From Sternotherus odoratus (taxonomy: Eukaryota > Chordata > Testudines > Kinosternidae), in contig JAVMKO010000020.1 of NCBI GenBank assembly GCA_032164245.1, forward strand, positions 4,863,206 to 4,927,205: a stretch of 64,000 bases of DNA, written 5' to 3'. A program made the translations under genes and the position numbers. The notes beneath the pieces were generated by a model that worked only from the letters and a program-made list of their open reading frames with translations, was not told where the DNA came from and did no database searches. This document shows positions 33,301 to 64,000 of this stretch, piece after piece (the first letter of the stretch is position 1; each line of letters starts with the position of its first letter).

Positions 33301-36300
33301 AAGCTGTTGTGAACTGTTATATTTGTGAAGTGTCTTGAGATTCTTGGATAGGGTGCCACAATTGTGCACAATATACTATTAAATATTATTTTTCACCAGA
33401 GTTTTGAATGGAGACTTGACCCAAAAGACAGATTTTCTCCTTTTGACCTCCTTAAGAAAATTAGAGAGCAGAAAGAAGAACTTGGCATGATCATTGATCT
33501 AACATACACAACGCGCTACTATGGACCAGAGGTAAGTTAGGATGCAACAGCTATCCTAGGCCCCAATACTTCTGCTCCTTCACAGATTTTTCTGTGGCAC
33601 ATTGAGCATGTTGGTTAGCCTCTCTGTGCCTCAATTTCCCATCTCACAGAGTTGTTGGGAAGATTAATCCATTGAAAATTGTGAAACTCGGATACTGTAG
33701 TCATGGGGGTAGGGAGAAGATTGTGCCAGTGTGGATCTGAAAGCAGGATCGGGGCCTAAAAATCCTCACTATGGCCAATTGAATGAAGTGGACTTCAAAT
33801 TTCTCTGAATATGGTGGACTCTGTAAGTCAGCAGTTCTCAGACTTTTGAGAACCACGACCCCTTTTTCTCTTCCTCGGCGGCGCGGCGGACCCTTATATG
33901 GCCTCCGAATTGAATACTTCCGCATTCGGCAGCTACTTTCGGCGGACATGCCGAGCAGTTCCGAAAGCGCTTGGTATGTCCACTGAAAAGCCGCCAAATG
34001 TGGAACTAATCAATTTGGTGGCTTTTCGGTGGTGGCAGGAGCTCGGCGACCCCCGGGGAGCGCTCGGCGACCCCCAGTTTGAGAAACCCCTCTGTAACTA
34101 ACTACATGTTACCATGGTCTCTCATTTCACACTCGCAGCACCACTAAACAAAGGCTTCAAAATTCCAGTCCAAACTATTATTTATTGGTGGCATTAATTA
34201 CCTGGAAATAGTTGTTTAAAATATTCCCCTTGCCCTTCTGCTACATGTGCTTTGTGCTTGTAAAGACAGATGGGAAGGAAACCTGGTACAAATAAGAAAC
34301 AGTAGCAAAGGAATGTGTGGGTCAAAATATTTTTGTGGGCATCTCACAGGGACTAAGTGGGCTTTCAGATCTTGCGTCTTGGTAATCATTTGTGAATCAC
34401 TGTTACTAAATATGGGCTGTAAAGTCTCCATAAAAGTCATGTAAAACTACTCTAGTTTAGAAATCTTCATCATGGTGTGTGTTTTATTAGAGCCCTTACA
34501 TCAGTTCTGGTTCACTGTAAGAATTGTTTCAGGAAAATTTTACTCATGTATTTATACATAATTGTATTTAAGAACTTCTGAGAGATGCATAGTATATGTG
34601 ACTATATGGTGCTGTTAAAACTTACCTGAGTTAATGTAGAGGATTTCACTTACCTGACTAAATACTCACAGGCACCCTTTCAGGTTTAGTTTTTAAACTA
34701 TAGAAGCATTTGCTTTATAGAAAGTACATGGACCCTTTCAGTGGTGGAAATGTTTGGTTTTATGCGCCATACAAAAGTGTGTTGGATTCCCCTCTGTTTT
34801 GTGTAGGAGCTACCAAAGACACTGTGCTACTCCAAGATCTTGACGGTTGGACACGAAGTACCAGATAACGAAACCATTTCTAAATTTAAATGTGCTGTGA
34901 AAGAGTTTTTATGGGAGAACAGAGATAACGGTGAGCATAGATTGCCTCTCATTCTTATCTGCTTCTTGACTGAAAACTCCATTATAAATAAAATGTTTTG
35001 AACTATAATGAACACAATCTCTTGTAGAGTTCAGTGTGCTAGGGAAATTCTCTTATAACAATTAGTTCCTTGCCTTGGGTAACCCATGTGGGTTTTGTCT
35101 CATCTTGGCATGTGAAGATCCAAAGAGGATGTCAAGGCAGCAATGCCAGTTGCCTTTGGTGGCAGCAGTAACCTTAGATTCATGGTTAAGTGAACACCTA
35201 GTTCAAAAAAGTTCACCACTAGATAAGTTCATGGAGGATAGGTCCATCAATGGGTATTAGACCGTTGCAGGTCTGTTGAGGTTCACCAAAAATTCTTTTT
35301 ACTGCCACCAAACAGAAAAATAAGTTAGTTACCCAGCTCTAATTTAATTTCTGTGTGTCAATGTCACTTCCTGGTCAGATATTGTGTATTAACCCAGAAT
35401 TAACCCAGGCTTACACTTATCAGAACCCTGCCATAAGGCTGCTCTTCATACTGTCTTTATGTTCCTTGTGTGAAGTGCCCATGTTTTCTCCTAAACGAGA
35501 TTTGTGACTAAATTGTGTGACCTGACTGGTTTTTATAAGCCAGAGTTGAGTAATCCGTGATAATTAGCCATACATGCGAGCTTGTCTTTAAGTACTGTTG
35601 TAGAGATGTTAATTTGTTTACGTTGGCATAATTGGTGAATGATTAACAATGTGATCAGATTTGCTTCGTTCTCCTTTCTGATGCCCACTTCCTGCAAAAA
35701 TGAACACTGCTAAAAAGCATACCTTGAATTTCTTGTCTCATAGATAAACTAATTGGAGTTCACTGCACCCATGGCTTAAATAGAACTGGTTACCTTGTTT
35801 GTAGGTGAGTCCACTTAAATGTTTGTAGCTAAGCTGTGCTAGATGAGTATTTCCCCAGTAGCACAAGGGATGGGAAAATTATTTCTCCAGTGTCTGCCTC
35901 ACTATAGCTAATCCTGGACTCTAATGTGAAGTGCACTGGCCCAGATTAAGATTAGAAGTTCTCTGGGCAGATAAATACAGATGGTCTCAGGGCATGTACG
36001 TTTTTTGTGCCCGAGCTTTGGAATAGCGATCAGAAATTTACCTCTGCTATAAAAGCTGTAAGTACTTCTATAGCTCATCATGGCCTGTAAATAAAAGCAT
36101 CCAGAAAGATAAAGGTTTGTCTTTCATTCATAAGTATTATTCCATAATTAGAGCTCATGTATTGTGTTGCTCTATTCAGGTACCTAATTGATGTTGAAGG
36201 TATGGAACCGAATGTCGCCATAGAGCGTAAGTATAAGGAGATCACTGTTTTTCCTGTTTCTTTTATTGGGCGAAACACTGGCTAGTAGCTTACAATCAAA

Positions 36301-39161
36301 AGGATCTAGGCTCTAGGAGACCTAGGAGGTTGGTGCTAGAAGAAGAGGACAGAGGGAGAACTTGTAAGATATTTTGCACTATAGGAAAACGTATGATTGG
36401 GATAAACGTATGATTGGATAATAGGAAATGGGAGAGCGAAGAGGTTTATTGTGACAATGGATTGATTTTGCTACAATGCCCTTGGAAGTCAGACTGACGT
36501 CCGTGAATCCCTGGATTTGAAACGCAGGTGACTTATGAGTGGGAGTGCAAAGTAAATTGAGCAACGTTCGACTCCATTGCCAGACCAGTTTCCTTAGTGT
36601 CAAATCTTTTTTAAACTCCGCCCAGTGGGGTCATTCATGTGACCATGAGCTGTCATCAGAGGGACATTAAACAGAGATGGAGTTGCACCTTGATGTTTTA
36701 AAGGACACCTCTTCATTCCAGTCTGCATCTCTCTTCTGTACCTTAAAAGCCGTCTTCCTAATATCCAACCTTCTAATATCTATATGCTTAACCTGTGCTC
36801 ATGTGACCCTATCTGAATTACTGGTAATGAGCAGGGGTCAGTGTCAAAACCAAGGGGTTAAAATCACTCTCCGAATTCTTTATTACTGGTAATATGGTGT
36901 GTGTCTTCACACACCATACATGATCTGCCCCCTGTCCTAGTGTAAAATGACCTCTATATAATGGTGTTTTGTAACTTAACTCTTCCCTCCTCATAGTGTT
37001 CAACAGGTCACGAGGGCATTCTATAGAGAGGAAGAACTATATTGAGGACCTTCAGAAGGGCCCCATCAGAATGTAAGTCGCTGTTTCTATTTAGTTTGTG
37101 TCTGAGTGCTAGAATGACGAATAGTTAGCTTGGGTCAGCTATTGAATGGACCTGAGGTGAGCTTTTTCGCTCCTGTTAGCTGATGAAGAAGCATGGATCA
37201 GTGGATAGGGAAAAAAACTGGAAGCCAGGAGATCTGGGCTCTGTTCCACATTCTGCTGGTGACCTTGGGCAAGTCACTCTGCTTCCCAGTACCTCAGTTT
37301 TCCCCATCTTGAAAATGGATCATGCTCACTTCTTAAAGTGGTTTGAGGTGTAGGTTCAGGCTGAGCTAATGGAATGTTTTTGTTCAAGGAACCGTGCTTC
37401 AGATGGACTAGCATATGACTTCTTCAAAGGACAAAGCAGTATGGCACCAAATTTGGATTTCCCAGTAGCTGGACATCATCCGTATTCAGAACCGCTCCCG
37501 CGGGCAAACAGCAGGTTGGTATTTAGTTTTCATCTCTAACGTCGGGTGGATTGGATCAAGGGAAAAGGTCTATTTGTGAACGTGACAAAGATAAACAGGA
37601 GCACGAGATTACAAGCCAGCCACTCAAGTTCGAATCTTGGTCCCAAAACTCACTTTGTCTGAGGGGTAGGGGAAATAGCTCAGTAGTTTGAGCATCGGCC
37701 TGCTAAACCCAGCGTTGTGAGTTCAATCCTTGAGGGGGTCATTTAAGGATCAGGGGCAAAAATCTGGTGGATCTGGGGATTGGTCCTTCTTTGAGCAGGG
37801 GGTTGGACTAGATGATCTCCTGAGGTCCCTTCCTAACCTGATATTCTATGAACTGAGTTTAAACTCAGTTGCTAAGACTGTTTCAACCGTAGTATGGACG
37901 AGACCTATAGATCTGGTTGCTTCTGTGGCAATTATTTAAATTTTGCACTGTGCCTAGATACATTTTGGTAGGTGCATAATAATAAATGAATGTAGAGGTA
38001 ATGAAATAGTTTTACTACTCTAAGATAATTTAGTACCTACCCTATGATTTGGACTTCAGTGACTCTTGCGCAAAATTGCCTTTCAGTCGTAATAAGGTTG
38101 TGATTCTTCTTCTCCTGCTCGTAGGCTCTTCCCTCGGCGAGGAAAGGAAAGAAAAAGAGAACAAAGGTAAACGGGCTTCCTCTTCACTCCTGGGGTGTAG
38201 GCATTTGCACTCCCTCCATCAAGTGTCATGATATGATCCCACATCTGCAGCTCCCACCTCTTAAGTTAACCCTCTCTAGTCCTTGCTTCGTGGATCTGTG
38301 GGTGAACGTCCTCTTTCTAAATCTTAATAGATTATTGGGCTGAATTTAATGCTTCCGTAGTTTATGATTTGAGAGTTACAAAGGTATCTGGTTGGCTTTT
38401 GTAAGTTGGGGGAGATAAAAGTACAAGAATGCTCTTTAAGCGTTAATCTGTTACATAATACACAACTGAACCTTCCAGTGTAGGGTTGACACTTAAACAA
38501 AAGTGGCCAGGGGAATTTTTCATTACCTTTAATTACTCCTTCTGGGCCAAAATAGGGGGGTAAGAGGGGGTATTCCTCCTGTTAGGACAAAGTGGATGGG
38601 GTGGGAGGCAGGGGAATACCTTCTATGAAGACTTGTGCTACAGTTGACTTGTGTAAAAGAGGTGGGCAGTACTAAGTCTTGACCACCACTTTAGGGTCTT
38701 GTAAAGCTTCATGTTTGTAAAAGATCTTCGCAATTTTCCCCTGTAGAGCTATGTAAATGCAAAGTGTTAAGAGAGTGAAAGTCTTAACATGATTAATAGG
38801 GACCTGTCAAAGTACAACTGATGCCCCCTCACTAGTGCAGTTTCTCTCTGGTGTGGCTTAGGAGCTTCAAGAGTTGAGATCTCACAAATAGTTTGGCCAT
38901 CCAGGTAAATTACCTTGATCTTTCTCTTTCAGAGCCCTGTACCCTGTCAGGAATTTCCACCGGGTTTACAACAACGGGAGATCTGCTTATTCCAAGGAAT
39001 GTGTCCCTGCAGCCAACCTGGCCCAGCAAACACCCCCTTACAGCTTGAGACCTGTCAACTACCCCGTTCAACAACCTTATAACAAAAGGTATCATGGTTA
39101 CAACGGAACATACTGTCCAGTGAAAACTCCTCACCATATACAACGGGAAACATACAAATGA
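30312..39161 (+). CDS. DUSP11: DUSP11 (PIR1), RNA 5'-triphosphatase/diphosphatase, complete
   Basis: Ten coding exons, all in phase: 30312-30346, 31397-31472, 33400-33531, 34807-34930, 35744-35804, 36180-36226, 36997-37072, 37389-37514, 38125-38166 and 38933-39161 (TGA). They give 315 residues, against 330 for the usual human form. A nuclear atypical dual-specificity phosphatase that removes gamma and beta phosphates from RNA 5' ends, acting on polymerase III and some viral or microRNA transcripts. The order seen is WTDYLPIGQRMPGTRF at residues 13-28, the EQKEELGMIIDLT region, then the CX5R loop HCTHGLNRTG with Cys130 and Arg136, followed by RSRGHSIERKNYIEDLQ. The C-terminal third is basic and Tyr/Pro/Asn-rich and diverges quickly, as in the family. 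The start is the ATG 12 residues before WTDYLP; a longer N-terminus is possible. Tortoise SINE, MIR and hAT repeats sit in the introns. Confidence 0.97.
33595..33715 (+). mobile_element. MIR-like CORE-SINE fragment
   Basis: It contains TTAGCCTCTCTGTGCCTCAA then TTTCCCATCT, the conserved 3' core of MIR-type SINEs. Confidence 0.65.
33827..34089. mobile_element. Non-autonomous hAT transposon, 263 bp, with 8-bp target duplication
   Basis: The ends CAGCAGTTCTCAGACTTTTG and CAGTTTGAGAAACCC are imperfect inverted repeats of hAT type. The element is flanked by CTCTGTAA at 33819-33826 and 34090-34097, an exact 8-bp duplication as hAT elements make. No transposase. Confidence 0.85.
35140..35262 (+). 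mobile_element. CR1 LINE ORF2 end, short fragment
   Basis: It encodes LDKFMEDRSINGY followed by a stop, the usual C-terminus of CR1 ORF2 copies in turtles. Confidence 0.75.
35744..35804 (+). CDS. DUSP11: DUSP11 exon 5: phosphatase active-site exon
   Basis: This 61-nt exon encodes KLIGVHCTHGLNRTGYLVC. It holds the whole phosphatase signature loop, with nucleophile Cys130 and phosphate-binding Arg136. Both key residues are intact, so the enzyme should be active. Confidence 0.95.
37190..37350 (+). mobile_element. MIR-like CORE-SINE
   Basis: It contains GTGACCTTGGGCAAGTCACT and then CTCAGTTTTCCCCATCTTGA, the well-known MIR core. It lies in a DUSP11 intron. Confidence 0.75.
37664..37857 (+). mobile_element. 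tRNA-derived tortoise SINE (Cry type)
   Basis: It starts with a tRNA-like head bearing an A box (ATAGCTCAGTAGTTTGAGCA) and a B box (GTTGTGAGTTCAATCC). It continues through GGGGTCATTTAAGGATC to GACTAGATGATCTCCTGAGG. This family is characteristic of cryptodiran turtles. Confidence 0.85.
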
Positions 39162-39480
39162 AAACATCCAGAAGACCCGAAAGGAATTGCTATACAAATT
39201 GACTTGAGGGGCTCACCTGGTGGAAGAATTTGGTAGTGTGCTATGTAGAGTCCACTCTGTGGGTTTTTTGTTTTTCCAATCTAGAAGCTTTATTCAAGAA
39301 GGAGTATTTTATTCATTCTAATTCCTTTGCTGTGGTGCGCATCACTGGCCAAGCGCCAGTTAGGAAACACAAAGGAAGGAATCGTTAATTTTAATACTGA
39401 GATTGTTTTTAAAGGTTTTATTTTTCCTAACCACCTTCATAACAAACCCTCACCTTTTTACTGTATTAAAATATTGTGAC
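39162..39480 (+). terminator. DUSP11 3' UTR start with possible ATTAAA signal
   Basis: An AT-rich stretch following the DUSP11 stop. ATTAAA lies at 39465-39470, about 300 bp downstream. This is a variant hexamer, and the true end may be further on. Confidence 0.35.
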
Positions 39481-41500
39481 ATCCATGTTAAAACGACTTA
39501 TCAAATTCTACATGGACACCCAGGATAAATATGAACCCAACTGAATAGGAGGTTTCCATGAGAAATGTCTTGTGCGTTGGTTATACTCGAAGGGAATTGT
39601 GTTTTAAACTAATGTCTTCCCCTGCAGTTGTTTATAACCAAAGCATAGCATGGCAATACCTGGAAAGGTAACCAAAGTGAAACTAAATAGGAGAGCTGGC
39701 CAGAGATCAGCCATTCTATCCCATGAAAAAATCTCTAATTTTTGAGAACTTTCATCCCAAAGATCAAGTTTAAAAAACTTCATGGGAAGGGAAGACTGAA
39801 AAAATCCCACTTGATTGATTTCCCACAGAATTCTTTGGGTTGTTGCCCAGCTCCCTATGAAGTCTGATTTCTGGTTGCCTGTTTTCCATAATAAGTTCTA
39901 TCTAAATTTCTACAGAATGTTTAGATTTTGCTAAATTGGTATTTTGCCAAAGAAAAACCTTCAGCTGGAAAACTTAGGACCAGTTCTACTTAATAGCCTA
40001 ATTTTGCCATTGTCCAAGAGGAGCAAAATCTACCATAATCCCTTCCATTTTACACTGTTTTAAACGTGTGTTTTTTAACCTTAGTATTCTCCTAAATGTA
40101 ACAGGACTGGGTGGCTCTAGAAAGCCTGAAGGTTGGTGGTTCCGATCCCATCCAGATTGAAATTGAATGTCAGCAAGGTCATTGCTCCTTATCCACTACC
40201 CATGAAACAGGTGTCTGTTGCAGACCACCATGGTTATCACTCTATATGGCAGTCTCAGAGGCCAAGGATGGAAGCAGAGACCCCCCTCCTCACCATAGAG
40301 CTGATCAATGTGGAAGCACATTGTCATTTATATCCATGAGACTTGCATAAACTGTTTCTGCTCTGTGGAGAAACAGAAGAGTCTGATCTCCAGGGCTTTC
40401 AGCCTGGCACCTCTTTTTAGCAGCATTACATTCACAAGGATGTTCAAAGCAAGTTGCTTGTGCCCATTTAGTGAGGCTAACATAATGGTCTTAGTTATGA
40501 GAACTTGGAAAAGATAGTGTCACTTAAGCTTTGTCTTCACTGCTTAAAAGGGGGATTTCTTTGCAGCAAGATGATAAATGCAGGGCAGTTCTTATTGTAA
40601 CATCCTAAGTGGAGACAAGGCACTTGTGTTTTCTGTGAGGTGGTTTGGTTTAGAAGGTCAGTTCTTATCCTAGCTGGTGTGGTTTCTATTCCTGGCTCTT
40701 CGTGATTTGCTGTTTGACTTTATACTTGACATGCCCTGTACCTCATTTACACATCAGTAAAATTGGGATATTTCCCCACACACATCTTTGTAAAATGATT
40801 TTAAGATCATTGTATGGAAGGAGTTACGGGGCTAGCTCAGGACTCTGATTTTTGTGCAGGATGTTGGCATTGGGAGCTTACTGTGCAGGACAAATGGGAT
40901 TGTTATGAGAGCGTGATGCATTAAAAAATTTTTTTGCAAGGAAATCACCTGGCTCATGAGCTTTAAGCCATTGTTACACATGGTGCCCATCTTTCAAGGA
41001 AAGAATCCGGGGGAGAGCCTGCAAATTATTTTTACTTGGCCCTTCATACTACAGTATTTATGGTACAACTCAAGGATGCATTTGCATGTCTCTTGTGTAT
41101 GATCTTTTGCATGAGGTTTGCTGAAATACAGGACAAAGTCCTTTATGTACTGAATGTGGTGCTAACATGTCCCCTTTCAAGGTTTGTCATGCAGCCTGGA
41201 CAGCCTGGCTTGGCATTTAGGCCTTGCCCATGTACAGAGCTCTGGGTAGCAGGAATTGAACCCTAGGGCTGTGAGGTGGTTGTAAGGTGACCAGACAGCA
41301 AATGTGAAAAATTGGGACAGGGTAATAGGAGCCTATATAAGAAAAAGACCCACTAAGTGGGCCTGTCCCTATGAAATCAGGACTGCTGGTCCCCAAGTTA
41401 TTGCACTCAATGAGGTAGCTATGGGTAGATAACATGGGGGACAGGCAGGGCTGAGCCCCTAATACCTCACCTACCCCCACCCACCCACACAACTTATTCC
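39480..41500. other. Intergenic, DUSP11 to STAMBP
   Basis: I see no gene. A weak MIR-like stretch occurs near 40650-40800 (CCTCATTTACACATCAGTAA). Small open frames here show no codon or family signal. Confidence 0.45.
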
Positions 41501-41529
41501 TGGGCCGCGGCCCCTTTAAGAGGCATACT

Positions 41530-42300
41530 GTCTCTTCCTGTCCCCATTCCTACACCAAGATGGCCGCCTCCCAGGGCTTCCGGCCGCTGAGCCCCTGTTC
41601 CCGGACCGGCCAATAAAATTTGTCGAGAGAGAAAAAAGAGACGGACTCCAAGCCGGATATCGGCGGCTCAGTCAGAAGACCCGGATGTGGAGAAGCCGCC
41701 CGGTTGGCTGTTGAAAGCGAGGCTGGGCCGGCATAGAGTGTATCCAGAAGGGGCGTGGCCCGCAGCCCAGACCGAGGCTGACGGAACCCCGGCCACCCGG
41801 AAGTGGAGCTGGCTGTGGGCTGCTGGCGCCGCACCCCCCTCCCCGGTCTCCGAGGGGCTGAGAGGACCCGCCCCCGCTCGCCTGAGGCCGCGGAGCATCG
41901 CGCTGGGGCCCCGGGGTGAGGCCTAGGGGCGCCCTGGGGGCGGGGCGCTGAGCCGGCCCCGCCCAGCTCTGGGGTTGGGGGGGGCGCGAGTCTGGGGGGG
42001 GCGGGGAGGGGGGGGCGCGAGTCTGGGGGGGCGGGGAGGGGGGGACGCGAGTCTGGGGGGGGCGGGGAGGGGGGGACGCGAGTCGGGGGGGGGGGCGGGG
42101 ACCCCAGAGAGGGAACCCACCAGAGGAGAAAAGGGGGGTAGCCTGGGGGGTTCACAGCCCCCGCCCTGGCCGACGGGCAGTTTGTCCTGAGCCCCCTGTC
42201 AGGTTTCCTCCAGAAAGGGATGATCCTGGGGAAAGCCGGGCAGGGGGCGACTCTGCCCCCCAAGCGAGGTTGCTTGTCCCGAAGGCTGCCCCTGCCTTGT
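41530..42300 (+). promoter_or_regulatory. STAMBP promoter and CpG island
   Basis: CpG-rich, with a canonical YY1 site AAGATGGCCGCC at 41557-41568 and an ETS/GABPA site CCGGAAGTG at 41797-41805. A good donor, GGG|GTGAGG, at 41915/41916 could end an untranslated first exon. No TATA box is seen. Confidence 0.6.
41975..42095. repeat. G-rich 32-bp tandem repeat, about four units
   Basis: The unit is GGGCGCGAGTCTGGGGGGGG then CGGGGAGGGG (with GGGACGCGAG variants). The long G runs on the plus strand can form G-quadruplexes just inside STAMBP intron 1. Confidence 0.85.
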
Positions 42301-43052
42301 GTGTCTTCTCAGGCCACCTCCCCACCACGCTCTGTTAGTGATCAGTTACCTACTGGCAAGAATAGAGACGCTGCTGTAAAGGTGTATTCGCCTATGCAGG
42401 GGAGTGGGCTTCTCCTGAACTGAAACGCCCTTTACTGCAAAGTTGGATGGGAGCCCTGGATAATCAGCGGGTTGCGAGGTGCTGATTGGAATTGGACCGC
42501 CAAGGCGGATATGTGGGAGAAATGATTTCACTATTAAGCCTGGTTCTGCAGGCGCTGCACGGGGGCGGGACGGAGATCAACTCGGCTCCTGTACAGTGGT
42601 TTCCCTTGTTCTTGTGGGATGGAGCTCGGAACTGTGCAGCGTTACGGGATGAAAGTGGATTCCACTGTCTTCTGTGTGTAACGTGACCGAATAGAAGATG
42701 TTTAAGGGCCAAATCCTACAGCCCTTATGTAGGAAAAATTCCCATTGAGTTCACCAGGCATTTTGGTAGTGAGGACAAAGAAACAGCAGGATTTGAGGCC
42801 TTCAAAAGGGGCTCTTGCATGACAATTCTTTTGCCTGTAGCCCTTCAGGTCCCCAGGTCCCTGTTGTCTCTGATCAAGACCTTTCCCCTTGTTTAGTGGG
42901 AGGATGCAAGAAATCATAATGCAGTGATGGTGGCAGTCATGTTGCTGAGGGATTTACAGGAAATTACATATCCAGCACTATCTTTTCACTGAAGGCTTAA
43001 TCCATAAACTGTCTAGTTCCCGGTGGGTGATACTTGGAAACTCTGTTTTTAG

Positions 43053-43118
43053 GAGTTCAGGTGGCCAGCACCCATCGGGGAGCAGAGGGAGGTCTCCAGC
43101 AACAGGGCGGTGACACAG
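43053..43118 (+). other. STAMBP: Candidate untranslated exon 2 of STAMBP
   Basis: A 66-nt block with an acceptor TGTTTTTAG|GAGTTCAGG and a strong donor GACACAG|GTAAGG, between the CpG island and the first coding exon. Human STAMBP also has untranslated 5' exons. Only splice-site quality supports it. Confidence 0.4.
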
Positions 43119-43170
43119 GTAAGGATTCTTGTGTGAAAGCGTTCCATTCTGTGGTGCTTCCTGAATCCTT

Positions 43171-43618
43171 TGCAGTGGTTCTCAAACTTTTTCTATTGGT
43201 GACCCCTTTCGGACACCAGGCCTCTAGGCGCCACCCCCCTTAGGGGGCAGGGCAGAGGCTGGGCTCAAGGGGGGGGTGCCAGCCGGGGCAGGGGCTGAGC
43301 TGGGGTGTGTGTGGGTGTAGGGGTGCCAGCCCCCCTGGGCAGGGGCCGGGCTCAGGGGAGGGTGCCAGCAACCCCCCGGGACAGGGAACAGGGCCTGGGG
43401 CTCGGGTTGCTGCCGGCAGTCCGCTGCAGCAGGGGCCGGGTCTCCGGGTGCCGCCGGTAGCCCGCTGTGCCATGGGCCGGGTCTGGGGTTCGGGGTGCTT
43501 CCAGTAGCCCGCCGCAGCAGGGGCCAAGGCCCAGAGCAGCGCCAGCAGCCCGCCGCAGCAGGGTCCAGGTGCGGGGCTCGTGACCCCCTCGGGGGGTCCC
43601 GACCCCCACTTTGAGAAC
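43171..43618. mobile_element. hAT-type non-autonomous element
   Basis: It begins GTGGTTCTCAAACTTTTTCT and ends CCCCCACTTTGAGAACCA, a matching inverted end. Flanks CTTTGCAG and CTTTACAG agree at seven of eight positions as a target duplication. The interior is a GC-rich degenerate tandem of CAGCAGGGGCC-like units. Confidence 0.7.
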
Positions 43619-43794
43619 CAATGCTTTACAGTGTGTTCTGTCTGCAGCCTGCCTCAGGCTCCTGAAATTATCATTGGGAACCAAAAAGGAGGAAGCTGAT
43701 CATTCAAAAACCTGTTTGATGGGGTCCTGATGGGAGAAGAGGGTGGGATCTGGCATTGCTAAAGTGAAGAGGGTGTTTGCAGGAGTCAGGTGGG

Positions 43795-44098
43795 ATCATA
43801 AGAACGGCTGTACTGGGTCAGACCAACGGTCCATCCAGCCCAGTATCTTGTCTACTGACAGTGGCCAATGCCAGGTGCCAGAGAGTGAGTGAACCTAACA
43901 GGTAATGATCAAGTGATCTCTCTCCTGCCATCCATCACCTCCCTCTGATGAACAGAGGCTAGGGACACCATTACTTACCCATCCTGGCTAATAGCCATTA
44001 ATGGACTTAACTTCCATGAATTTATCCAGTTCCCTTTTAAACCCTATTATAGTCCTAGCCTTCACAACCTCCTCAGGCAAGGAGTTCCACAGGAGCAG
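43795..44098 (-). mobile_element. CR1 LINE 3' fragment
   Basis: It starts TCATAAGAACGGCTGTACTG and includes GGCTAATAGCCATTAATGG and AAGGAGTTCCACAGG, the reverse complement of the CR1 3' region. Confidence 0.9.
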
Positions 44099-44685
44099 GC
44101 GGGGTTGGATGGGGTACTGTGCTTTCTGGTTGTTAGAGGGAGATTCTGCGGATTCTTGCCGTATTCTGTGGCAGTGATTGCCATGGAATCAGAACACCAT
44201 GAGAATGTATCACTTACCTCTAGCAGACACTCCATAATCTAGTTTCTTACAGCAAGTCGGGGTAGGTGACTGATTCTTCCTCAAGTGTCTTGAGACACAA
44301 TTGTTTAAGGGGAAATGCTTGTTTAAAGGGGTGTCTTGCAAAACACCCTGACAGCGGTGAGATTCAGGCCCAGTCTGATCTTCCCCTGAAAACTTGAATC
44401 TGGGTAATTGGGGTTCAGGCAGTCCCAAATGAATTTCTGCCCTCAAATCCAAAGTGCATGTATCTGAAAAATGAAGCTCTGAAGAGAACTTCGCTGCTCC
44501 CAGGGTTCCTCCCTCAGGACTGCTCAGCCCACACACTATATCCCCTTTCCTAAGAAAGCCCATCCCACCTCCCTTATGTCCTGGTGAGGAAACGTCTCTG
44601 TTAAATTTGGATGCAGAGACTATACCAGAATAATGTATATTTCCATGTGTTGTGTTCATTCTCTCTTTAGCCCGTGTTGACCCTC

Positions 44686-63868
<19,183 letters not shown>

Positions 63869-64000
63869 TGAAGAGAAGGGACACTGAGAACCGCAGCTCA
63901 TTCGGCTTGTTCAATCAATCGCTGAATTCGTAGCTATCCTGCAAGGCTGGGCTGTAATCCAGGGAAGGAAGAGGATGTGTGACCACCCCCATGGAACGTA

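Larger units (their letters stand above)
30347..34806 (+). other. DUSP11 introns 1-3
   Basis: Intron 1 (30347-31396) has no recognised repeat. Intron 2 (31473-33399) contains a GTCTACAC-type MITE remnant at its start (about 31670-31945) and is otherwise AT-rich. Intron 3 (33532-34806) contains a MIR-like SINE (33595-33715) and an hAT element (33827-34089). I see no further exons in them. Confidence 0.6.

Overview
The window is vertebrate nuclear DNA and most probably comes from a turtle, with Cryptodira the best guess. The genes have many small GT-AG exons. The interspersed repeats are dominated by truncated CR1 LINEs, with two tRNA-derived SINEs of the tortoise/Cry type, Penelope-like element (PLE) fragments, short hAT and Tc1/pogo-type elements, and MIR-like CORE-SINEs. 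This mixture is typical of turtles and is not mammalian. No prokaryotic features, rRNA, tRNA genes or CRISPR arrays were seen.

Layout. (1) 1-12989, minus strand: the first 15 coding exons of SNRNP200 (Brr2 helicase), from the start codon to residue 678; the rest lies left of the window. (2) 12620-14372: the SNRNP200 CpG island, flanked by two GC-rich tandem repeats. (3) 15829-16296, minus: an intact final exon of a PITX-family homeobox gene. It holds the end of homeodomain helix 3, a PITX-type C-terminus, an OAR motif and a PITX-type terminal sequence. No upstream exons were found up to 30.3 kb. (4) 22232-26644, minus: a three-exon gene resembling human C2orf78, including a 70-nt first coding exon. 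(5) 28.6-29.95 kb: a CR1 fragment, then an inverted partial copy of the C2orf78-like exon, then a 45-bp minisatellite. (6) 30312-39161, plus: complete DUSP11 in ten coding exons. (7) 41.5-64 kb, plus: STAMBP, with its CpG-island promoter, a probable untranslated exon and eight coding exons through residue 409; only the last short coding exon is missing. Its large intron holds an internally deleted LTR retrotransposon with exact 4-bp target duplications.

Functionally the three confident genes are housekeeping genes: a spliceosomal helicase, an RNA 5'-triphosphatase/phosphatase and a K63-specific deubiquitinase. They are not an operon or pathway. C2orf78, DUSP11 and STAMBP are neighbours at human 2p13. 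That region belongs to the 2p13/10q/5q/4q ohnologue set whose other members carry PITX3, PITX1 and PITX2. The PITX-like exon is therefore where a fourth PITX ohnologue would be expected, and it is the most interesting object in the window.

Coordinates of exons were set by hand from splice sites and reading phase. All SNRNP200, DUSP11 and STAMBP exons join in phase with no frameshift or stop.
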